Below are positions 1 through 5,075 of a stretch of 5,075 bases of DNA, piece after piece. This stretch comes from Chlamydiota bacterium (GTDB lineage Bacteria > Chlamydiota > Chlamydiia > Chlamydiales > Rhabdochlamydiaceae), in contig VGMB01000132.1 of NCBI GenBank assembly GCA_016866585.1, positions 1-5,075 of the forward strand. The letters run 5' to 3'. The notes under the pieces were generated by a model. It worked only from the letters and a program-made list of their open reading frames with translations, was not told the DNA's origin and did not search any database. Made by a program: the position numbers and the translations under genes. The number at the start of each line of letters is the position of its first letter. Within the stretch, counting starts at the first letter, position 1.

Positions 1-40
1 CGCTCACGGCCAGAACAAATGAAGAAAAACACTTTATCAT
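1..40 (-). CDS. N-terminus of unidentified, possibly exported protein (partial)
   Basis: An ATG at 40-38 on the minus strand opens a frame reading MIKCFSSFVLAVS before the window edge cuts it off. A good Shine-Dalgarno AAGG (46-49, reverse strand) lies 5 bases upstream of that ATG. The visible residues are one lysine followed by a hydrophobic stretch, which is how a signal peptide or membrane anchor begins. Thirteen residues are too few to name a family. The gene is divergent from the small gene at 115-435, so the roughly 75 bases between them should contain both transcription starts. That this is a real gene is inferred from the start-site context alone; it could be a chance ORF. Confidence 0.45.
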   Translation of the reverse strand, partial: MIKCFSSFVLAVS

Positions 41-42
41 AC

Positions 43-71
43 TTGCCTTTTTAAAATTTTATGAATATATG
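43..71 (+). promoter_or_regulatory. candidate sigma-70-type promoter for the small helical gene
   Basis: TTGCCT (43-48) and TATATG (66-71) are separated by 17 bases, the ideal spacing, in very AT-rich DNA. A second -10-like hexamer, TATAAG (80-85), lies closer to the gene but has no good -35 element. The -35 box overlaps the ribosome-binding site of the divergent gene at 1-40, which makes the arrangement tight. AT-rich DNA often produces such matches by chance. Confidence 0.3.
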
Positions 72-114
72 CAAGTTTATATAAGTAAATTTTAATTACA
101 ACTAAGAAGTGTAT

Positions 115-435
115 ATGGAAGTATCAAGCACCAATAAACCTTTTCCAGAAGAGCCAACATATAAACAGGATTTTCATAGAAGTGTGGAGCTGTTTGAAAA
201 AAGCTTTAAAGAGCTACAACACTCAGAGATCGATCAACAAAAAAAAATGTATGTCAATGTGATGAAAGAATCTCTATCCATCATGCATGAAACGGCTAGT
301 GCGATGGTTAACCAACATCTTTCTAAAATGAAAGAAAAACTAGACAAAGATTTAACTACCTACCTTGATGACCCTTCCACTGAACATAAAAACAAAGTTC
401 TCAAAGATATTGAAGGAATAAAAAGCGCAGAATAA
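115..435 (+). CDS. small charged, probably alpha-helical protein of unknown function
   Basis: I do not recognise this 106-residue protein. It has no signal peptide, no membrane segment and no cysteine, so it is probably cytoplasmic or exported by a non-Sec route. After a proline-rich, likely disordered first 13 residues, the rest is rich in Lys, Glu, Gln, Leu and Met. Long runs there (about residues 15-80) look like one or two amphipathic helices. A short DDPS turn near residue 87 precedes a last helix. I start it at the ATG at 115, with AAGAAG (104-109) 5 bases upstream as Shine-Dalgarno; a GTG at 109 would add two residues but overlaps that site. Its stop lies 6 bases from the stop of the convergent dsbB gene. 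The size and helical, charged make-up would fit a small chaperone or secretion-associated protein, but no motif shows this. An A9 run (239-247) sits in the reading frame. Confidence 0.75.
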   Translation: MEVSSTNKPFPEEPTYKQDFHRSVELFEKSFKELQHSEIDQQKKMYVNVMKESLSIMHETASAMVNQHLSKMKEKLDKDLTTYLDDPSTEHKNKVLKDIEGIKSAE

Positions 436-441
436 AGGTAT

Positions 442-939
442 TTAAAATTGCAATCCTCTGCTTACTAGCGTCGATGCTGTTCCAATAAGTAGTACGATAG
501 AGAGTATCCAAAATGACAATTTATAAATCCTATCACACCCTTGTTGGTGCAGCTCCTCTTTTCTGCATATAAGCATTAAACAAACGGCGAGCATAGAGCA
601 GACAAAAACATAAAACGACCAAACAGGTAGGCTCTTCCCTAAAATTACTGGCTTAATATAGTCCGCACAACAAAATTTCAAGGAATTATGTCTAAGAGCT
701 ACTGCACATCCAAACAAAGAGGACAACAAACAAACCCCCAGACTTGCATTACCTGGATCCTTAATATTTATAATTAGACATACAGCAGAAAGAATCATCC
801 CTATTCTTTGAAGGTAACAAAGCGCACAGGGCTGATGTCCTAGGACAAATTCGACGAAATATGCTCCGAAAAGAACTAAAACGAGCGTCGTAAAAAAAGA
901 TATGTGAACGATCCATCTGATATATTTTAAGCTTAGCAT
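442..939 (-). CDS. dsbB: disulfide bond formation protein DsbB/BdbC family, inner-membrane thiol oxidase
   Basis: DsbB-family proteins pass electrons from a periplasmic thiol oxidase (DsbA-like) to membrane quinone, and so drive disulfide formation in exported proteins. The sequence shows the family signature: after a first membrane helix (about residues 9-32), PCALC gives the CxxC pair C38/C41. R45 follows at the spacing of the quinone-associated Arg48 of E. coli DsbB. Further hydrophobic helices lie near 45-58, 65-82, 106-124 and 142-159, making five where the family usually has four. The second periplasmic loop (about 83-105) is short and carries adjacent cysteines C90-C91 instead of two separated ones. 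I start at the ATG at 939-937 because GAGG (948-945) sits 5 bases upstream; the GTG codons at 945 and 942 overlap or abut that site. This gives 165 residues, close to E. coli DsbB. The start overlaps the stop of a small membrane ORF, implying coupling. The family call is firm; which subfamily is less so. Confidence 0.9.
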   Translation of the reverse strand: MLSLKYIRWIVHISFFTTLVLVLFGAYFVEFVLGHQPCALCYLQRIGMILSAVCLIINIKDPGNASLGVCLLSSLFGCAVALRHNSLKFCCADYIKPVILGKSLPVWSFYVFVCSMLAVCLMLICRKEELHQQGCDRIYKLSFWILSIVLLIGTASTLVSRGLQF

Positions 940-1091
940 CACCACCTCATATCTAATGGTGTTGTCATATGAAAAATAAAATTACAAATACTTAGCAAAA
1001 GGGTTAGCAATATAATAAATAGTGCTAATCCTAGCTTATTTTTGTGCACAAAATATACGGCAACGCCTGAAAGAAGAAAAAATGAAACCAT
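939..1091 (-). CDS. 50-residue two-helix membrane protein, coupled to dsbB
   Basis: An ATG at 1091-1089 opens 50 codons ending in TGA at 941-939, and the last base of that stop is the first base of the dsbB ATG (TGATG). The product begins MVSFFLLSGVAVYFVHKNKL. It has two hydrophobic stretches, about residues 3-15 and 19-41, joined by a basic HKNK turn, with a short polar tail. That suggests a membrane hairpin with the turn in the cytoplasm. An in-frame TAA lies 11 codons upstream with no other usual start between, so this ATG is the only candidate. There is no convincing Shine-Dalgarno, only a T-rich leader. No family is recognised. The stop/start overlap and membrane character suggest a co-translated partner of DsbB. 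By arrangement only, it recalls the small Dba protein encoded with DsbI in Campylobacter. It could instead be a non-coding leader or a decayed remnant. Confidence 0.5.
   Translation of the reverse strand: MVSFFLLSGVAVYFVHKNKLGLALFIILLTLLLSICNFIFHMTTPLDMRW
942..948 (-). promoter_or_regulatory. ribosome-binding site of dsbB inside the upstream small ORF
   Basis: On the minus strand GAGGTGG precedes the ATG at 939, with GAGG 5 bases from it. The site lies within the last codons of the 50-codon ORF, so ribosomes ending that ORF would stop on top of it. It decides the dsbB start: the two upstream GTG codons fall inside or beside the site and cannot use it. Confidence 0.65.
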
Positions 1092-1120
1092 AAAAAATAA
1101 ATATTTTCTTTTACTAACAA

Positions 1121-1149
1121 GTTATGCTCTTTTGATAAGAATTCTACAA
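1121..1149 (-). promoter_or_regulatory. weak candidate promoter for the small ORF-dsbB pair
   Basis: Reading the minus strand, TTGTAG (1149-1144) and CATAAC (1126-1121) are 17 bases apart, about 30 bases before the ATG of the small membrane ORF. The -35 element matches the consensus at only three positions and the -10 at four. The position and spacing are right but the sequence is weak. Confidence 0.22.
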
Positions 1150-1157
1150 GTGGGTTT

Positions 1158-1187
1158 TTGACTTTTGTTTGATTACTGTGTTAAACT
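1158..1187 (+). promoter_or_regulatory. candidate promoter for alaS-mfd, extended -10
   Basis: TTGACT (1158-1163, five of six consensus bases) is followed after 18 bases by TAAACT (1182-1187). A TG at 1179-1180, one base before the -10, makes it an extended -10 element. Transcription would begin near 1194, leaving a leader of about 30 bases before the ATG at 1224. A start there would leave little or no leader for the alternative ATG at 1206, consistent with the later start. Confidence 0.42.
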
Positions 1188-1209
1188 TCAAGGCAAAATC
1201 GAACAATGC

Positions 1210-1215
1210 AAAGGA
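1210..1215 (+). promoter_or_regulatory. ribosome-binding site deciding the alaS start
   Basis: AAAGGA lies 8 bases before the ATG at 1224, a normal spacing. The ATG at 1206 has only a weaker CAAGG about 12 bases upstream and would place this site inside the coding region. Confidence 0.65.
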
Positions 1216-1223
1216 TCGATGCT

Positions 1224-3857
1224 ATGACTTCCCAAGATATACGTAGAAATTTTCTTAAATTTTATAAAAATAATGGCCACAGTATTATACCTTCATCCTC
1301 TGTCGTACCCCACGACGATCCAACATTACTATTCACCAACGCAGGGATGAACCAATTCAAAGACGTTTTTCTTGGGAAAAGTGCCAGGGACTATAAACGA
1401 GCAGCCACCTCTCAAAAATGCATACGTGTGGGAGGAAAACATAACGACTTAGATAACGTTGGGCATACAACAAGACACCTTACATTCTTTGAAATGCTTG
1501 GCAACTTCTCTTTTGGCGATTACTTCAAAGAAAAAGCTATAGAGTTCGCCTGGAGTGTGACCACAGAGGTTTTTGGTTTTGATCCAGAACAAGTATGGGT
1601 AACAGTATTTCAAGACGATGATGAGGCTTTTGAATATTGGAAAAAGATCGTTCCGGAGAAAAAAATCGTAAGAATGGGGGAAAAAGACAACTTTTGGGCT
1701 ATGGGAGACACGGGGCCGTGTGGTCCATGCTCGGAACTTCTTTTTGATCGGGGATCAAAATACGGGAACGCAGCGTCCCCTAAAGAAGACCTAACTGGAG
1801 AGAGATATCTCGAATTTTGGAACCTGGTATTTATGCAGTTCAACAGAGATAGCTCAGGAAAGATGACCAATCTCCCTAAGCAATCAATAGATACAGGAGC
1901 AGGTCTTGAAAGAGTCGTTGCACTGAAAATGCATGTAGACAATGTATTTGCGACCGACATTTTTCTAAATCTCATAGCTCAAATCGAAAATGTAACAGGT
2001 AAAAAATACAACCCTCACGATCTACATATGGCTCCGGCTTTCCATGTTATTGCTGACCATATAAGATCTCTTTCCTTTGCTATCGCGGATGGAGCACAAC
2101 CAAGTAATATTGAACGAGGTTATGTCTTAAGAAAGATATTAAGAAGAGCAGTACGTTATGGTAAAATGTTGGACAAGCAAGAACCCTTTTTAGCGCAGGT
2201 ATTACCAAGGCTTATTGACGTAATGGGGGGCGACTATCCTGAATTAGTATCTTCACAAAACAGAATTGCCGAAATACTAACCCTAGAAGAAGAGGCCTTT
2301 TTTAGAACCTTAAAAAGAGGCGGCAACATCCTCGGTCAGGTTATTGAAAAAGCTCAAACTAATCCTTTAAAACAAATCAGTGGAGAAGAGGCTTTCAAGC
2401 TAAAGGACACTTACGGATTTCCCTTAGAAGAGATCCTCCTTTTAGCAAAAGACACAGGACTAGATGTGAATTTAGATTCCTATCAAATTTTAGAAAAAGA
2501 AGCTAAAGAGAAGTCAAGAAATGCACAGGCAAATCACAACCAAGAAGCGGAAGAAAGCCTGTTTAAAAATTTTATCGAACACCATGGTGAATGCAGTTTT
2601 ACAGGTTACCATCAAACCGAAGATGAAGGAACAATCCTCGCCCTAGTAAAAGATGGCAAGTTTGTAGAATCATTGAAAGACGGCGATGAGGGAATAGTTA
2701 TCTTGAATAAAACTCCATTTTACGCAGAAAAAGGAGGCCAAGTAGGCGATATAGGAACACTGTCTCATTCTGGATCTAATTTCATCGTGTCCAATACAAC
2801 AAATCCTTATCCTAATGTTATACTTCACACTGGACAGATTGATAGAGGCAGTCTAATCCCAGGAGAGCCTGTATTGGCAAAGGTCAACAAAGATAGAAGA
2901 CAAAAAATTGCATCAAATCACACAGCAACACACCTTCTTCACTATGCCCTTGAAAAAGTACTAGGTAGTCACATACGACAAGCTGGATCTCTGGTAGAAG
3001 AAGGTAGATTACGTTTTGACTTCAGTCATCACAAACCCCTCTCTAATGAAGAAATTCTGGAAATCGAAACACTCATTAATGAAAAAATAAGAGAGAACGG
3101 GAAAGTTTCTGATTATGAACTCTCTTACGAGCAAGCTCAAAAACGTACTGATATTAAACAATTCTTCGGAGAAAAATACGGATCTACAGTGAGAGTTATC
3201 GATGTTGAGTTCTCTAAAGAGCTCTGTGGGGGGACACATGTCGCTCATACTGGAACTATTGGTCTTTTCCGTATAGCAAAAGAAGGCAGTGTAGCAGCTG
3301 GTGTTAGAAGGATTGAGGCTGTAACAGGAAAAGAAGCAGAAGAGCTAATGTATTCTCAACAAAAAACCATAGAAGAGGCCTCATCTCTTCTAAAAACCCA
3401 GCCAAGCAAACTGCTAGAGAAAATACATTCTGTTGTTGAGGAATTAAAAGCAGCTACCTTAGAGTTAAAAAACATTAAGAAAGCATCTCTAAAGCATATA
3501 GCTCGCGAGCTTCTCGATAGATCTGAAATGCTAGGTTCTTTTCATCTTATTACAGGTCTATCCACTGTACAATCTGAAGATATAAACCAACTTCTTGATG
3601 ATATATTTGCTTTAAACAAACCTGTTATTGCAGTACTTGGAACAAGATCTGAAGATAAATGTCAGCTTTATGTAAGGGTTGCTTCCGAGGCGGTCGAAAA
3701 AGGCATACACGCTGGTAACATTATTAAAGAAATAGCTTCTTTTATCGGTGGAAAAGGTGGCGGAAAGGCTGAAACAGCTCAAGCTGGAGGAACTCTTTAC
3801 CAAGGTCTTGAAGAAGCTTTTACAAAAGCAAAAGAAATTATAAGGTCAAAGTGCTAA
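1224..3857 (+). CDS. alaS: alanyl-tRNA synthetase
   Basis: This 877-residue cytoplasmic class II enzyme charges tRNA-Ala with alanine and hydrolyses mischarged Ser- or Gly-tRNA-Ala. All domains are in the usual order and length. The catalytic core has SQKCIRVGGKHND with motif 2 Arg68, the TFFEMLGNFSFGDYF block (87-101) and motif 3 DTGAGLER (223-230). PSN (N295) and DTYGFP (D395) match the conserved Asn/Asp that read the G3:U70 base pair. The editing domain has its zinc-type residues H566, H570 (HTATH), C668 and H672 (CGGTH). The C-Ala domain ends with the glycine-rich GGKGGGKAETAQAGG (842-856). I chose the ATG at 1224 over 1206 because AAAGGA precedes it at 8 bases and the N-terminus then matches the chlamydial enzyme as I recall it, with the same distance from Met to NFLKFY. 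The 3' end overlaps mfd by seven bases. No truncation or missing catalytic residue is seen. Confidence 0.98.
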   Translation: MTSQDIRRNFLKFYKNNGHSIIPSSSVVPHDDPTLLFTNAGMNQFKDVFLGKSARDYKRAATSQKCIRVGGKHNDLDNVGHTTRHLTFFEMLGNFSFGDYFKEKAIEFAWSVTTEVFGFDPEQVWVTVFQDDDEAFEYWKKIVPEKKIVRMGEKDNFWAMGDTGPCGPCSELLFDRGSKYGNAASPKEDLTGERYLEFWNLVFMQFNRDSSGKMTNLPKQSIDTGAGLERVVALKMHVDNVFATDIFLNLIAQIENVTGKKYNPHDLHMAPAFHVIADHIRSLSFAIADGAQPSNIERGYVLRKILRRAVRYGKMLDKQEPFLAQVLPRLIDVMGGDYPELVSSQNRIAEILTLEEEAFFRTLKRGGNILGQVIEKAQTNPLKQISGEEAFKLKDTYGFPLEEILLLAKDTGLDVNLDSYQILEKEAKEKSRNAQANHNQEAEESLFKNFIEHHGECSFTGYHQTEDEGTILALVKDGKFVESLKDGDEGIVILNKTPFYAEKGGQVGDIGTLSHSGSNFIVSNTTNPYPNVILHTGQIDRGSLIPGEPVLAKVNKDRRQKIASNHTATHLLHYALEKVLGSHIRQAGSLVEEGRLRFDFSHHKPLSNEEILEIETLINEKIRENGKVSDYELSYEQAQKRTDIKQFFGEKYGSTVRVIDVEFSKELCGGTHVAHTGTIGLFRIAKEGSVAAGVRRIEAVTGKEAEELMYSQQKTIEEASSLLKTQPSKLLEKIHSVVEELKAATLELKNIKKASLKHIARELLDRSEMLGSFHLITGLSTVQSEDINQLLDDIFALNKPVIAVLGTRSEDKCQLYVRVASEAVEKGIHAGNIIKEIASFIGGKGGGKAETAQAGGTLYQGLEEAFTKAKEIIRSKC
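3842..3845 (+). promoter_or_regulatory. ribosome-binding site of mfd within alaS
   Basis: AAGG sits 5 bases before the GTG at 3851, within the final codons of alaS (Ile-Arg-Ser-Lys-Cys). It supports the non-ATG start and implies that translation of mfd is linked to that of alaS. Confidence 0.6.
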
Positions 3858-5075
3858 CTAAGATTTTAAAAAGTCCAGCTCTAAGCTTTTTTTCCAAAGA
3901 AGCTCTAGATCATTCAAGTTTACTTATAGAAGGGCTTTGGGATGCACCCAAAGCTCTTTTGAGCTTGGTTGCTAGAAAATCAACAAAAAAAAATATTGTG
4001 ATAATCTCTGGATCAAGACAAGACCGACTTTTGGACGACTTGAATTTTTTTTCATCGGATCAAATACTTGATATCCTTCCTTGGGAAACACTACCTGGAG
4101 AGGATATCGCGCCTAGTGCGGATATTACAGGAAAAAGATTGGAGATCCTATATGAACTAGCACATTCAAAAAAACCACAAATTATCCATTGCTCACTGCA
4201 AGCGTTACTACAAAAGACTATAAGCCCTAAAAAACTTAAGAAAATCTGCCATGAATGGAAAACTGGAGATAGTTTAGAGTTCGATAAAATTTCCGACTTA
4301 TTAATTACACTTGGTTACAGAAAGATGCCTGTGGCATCTGATAAAGGAGAGTTTGCTATTCGAGGGGGCTTACTCGACATATTTCCGATATCAGCTCCAG
4401 AACCCTATCGTATAGATTTTTTTGGGGACACAATTGAATCAATAAGAACATTTGATCCTGTCGGGCAAAGATCAATACAAAAAGTAGATCGATTTTTTCT
4501 GAGTCCTGCATCAGAATGGCAGCTACTGAAACAAGAAGAAGATCTTTCCTTACTATGGGAGTATTTAGGATCAGAAACTCTTGTTATATTCAATGAACTC
4601 TTATCTATTGAAGATCACAACGTATCTATACAAAGCCTTCCCGGAAGCAAAACAAGGTTTTTCTCCTCATTTTCAGAACATCTAGAAACTATAAATCCAT
4701 TACAAAAGATCTTTTTTTCTAGTACAAATATTGAGGAATTATCTGATGTAGAAATAACTGAAAGAACAGGACGCAGCTACTACTCTGGAAAAAACTCTGT
4801 CCAAAAACTTTCCTTTGAATTTTCAGCACAAAAATTTTCAACCTATCGTTGGCAGCACCCATTTATAGAAATTGGAGACTTCTTCTCTATTTATGACAAC
4901 AAACAAGCTTCAACAGGTGATGAAATACTTAGCGCCTTATCTCGTTTTTCAGAATCAGCTATTGAATTATGTATTGTTAGCGCTTCTGAAGCAGAGGAAA
5001 AAAAACTTAAAGAGAAAATCGACCAACAAGGGCTTATTCTTCCTAAAAAAACTGAATTCTCTAAAGGATACCTTA
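3851..5075 (+). CDS. mfd: transcription-repair coupling factor Mfd, N-terminal part (runs off window)
   Basis: Mfd is an ATP-driven translocase that removes RNA polymerase stalled at DNA damage and recruits UvrA, linking transcription to nucleotide excision repair. Only the first 408 codons are present and no stop is seen before the edge; the family is usually about 1100 residues. This part is the UvrB-like module (D1a-D2-D1b) that binds UvrA. It shows PWETLPGEDIAPSADITGKR (77-96), the counterpart of the DWETLPYD region of E. coli Mfd. It also shows the family hallmark RGGLLDIFP (171-179), then PYRIDFFGDTIESIRTFDPVGQRS (185-208). The Walker A position (about 28-36, EGLWDAPKAL) lacks GKT/S, as is normal for this non-ATPase module. 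The RNA-polymerase-binding and helicase domains lie beyond the window. GTG at 3851 is preferred: AAGG lies 5 bases upstream and the reading MLTKILKSPALSFF is in frame. It overlaps alaS by seven bases, indicating one operon. Confidence 0.95.
   Translation, partial: MLTKILKSPALSFFSKEALDHSSLLIEGLWDAPKALLSLVARKSTKKNIVIISGSRQDRLLDDLNFFSSDQILDILPWETLPGEDIAPSADITGKRLEILYELAHSKKPQIIHCSLQALLQKTISPKKLKKICHEWKTGDSLEFDKISDLLITLGYRKMPVASDKGEFAIRGGLLDIFPISAPEPYRIDFFGDTIESIRTFDPVGQRSIQKVDRFFLSPASEWQLLKQEEDLSLLWEYLGSETLVIFNELLSIEDHNVSIQSLPGSKTRFFSSFSEHLETINPLQKIFFSSTNIEELSDVEITERTGRSYYSGKNSVQKLSFEFSAQKFSTYRWQHPFIEIGDFFSIYDNKQASTGDEILSALSRFSESAIELCIVSASEAEEKKLKEKIDQQGLILPKKTEFSKGYL

Noticed and set aside
420..475. 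possible bidirectional terminator between the small gene and dsbB
   Set aside because: The only inverted match is GCAG/CTGC about 27 bases apart, with no stable stem and no flanking T run in the right place. I see no supportable hairpin.
1610..1975. 121-codon minus-strand open frame inside alaS
   Set aside because: It lies wholly antisense to strongly conserved catalytic-core codons of alaS, and its product has no recognisable features. It is a shadow frame.
3009..3248. 79-codon minus-strand open frame inside the alaS editing domain
   Set aside because: It is antisense to the conserved CGGTH region, shows no ribosome-binding site or domain, and is explained by the coding strand.
3612..3803. 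63-codon minus-strand open frame near the alaS 3' end
   Set aside because: It is antisense to the glycine-rich C-Ala region. The serine/phenylalanine-rich product is the complement of Lys/Glu codons.
3928..3970. missing Walker A lysine in Mfd as sign of inactivation
   Set aside because: The UvrB-like N-terminal module of Mfd normally lacks a working nucleotide site; ATP hydrolysis is done by the C-terminal helicase domains outside the window.
4045..4052. T8 tract as a possible terminator or regulatory site
   Set aside because: It encodes Asn-Phe-Phe within the open mfd frame, has no GC-rich stem before it, and resembles other T runs in this AT-rich gene.
4405..4593. 62-codon minus-strand open frame inside mfd
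   Set aside because: It is antisense to the conserved Mfd segment following RGGLLDIFP, with no independent coding evidence.

Overview
The window looks like bacterial chromosome from the Chlamydiota, probably Chlamydiaceae or a close relative. Three things suggest this: AT-rich coding, an alanyl-tRNA synthetase whose N-terminus resembles the chlamydial proteins as I remember them, and alaS directly followed by mfd, an order I recall from Chlamydia. The assignment rests on memory and needs a database search.

Layout, left to right. (1) Bases 1-40 hold the first 13 codons of an unidentified minus-strand gene whose N-terminus is signal-peptide-like. (2) A short divergent intergenic region follows. 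(3) A small, charged, probably helical protein of unknown function (115-435, +) ends six bases from the end of a convergent gene. (4) That convergent gene is a DsbB/BdbC-type disulfide oxidoreductase (442-939, -). It is preceded, with a TGATG stop/start overlap, by an easily missed 50-codon membrane-hairpin ORF (939-1091, -). (5) About 130 bp separates this minus-strand pair from alaS and holds plausible back-to-back promoters. (6) alaS (1224-3857, +) is complete and has all its catalytic and editing motifs. (7) mfd starts at a GTG inside the last codons of alaS (3851) and runs off the right edge. It is open for 408 codons covering the UvrB-like N-terminal module.

alaS and mfd are ordinary housekeeping genes, probably co-transcribed and translationally coupled. 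The disulfide pair (small ORF plus dsbB) would act in the inner membrane, re-oxidising a periplasmic thiol oxidase. That role matters in chlamydiae because the outer envelope is held together by disulfide-cross-linked cysteine-rich proteins. The most interesting points are the coupled 50-residue membrane protein and the adjacent Cys-Cys pair in the second periplasmic loop of the DsbB. I found no mobile element, CRISPR array, tRNA, rRNA or long repeat.
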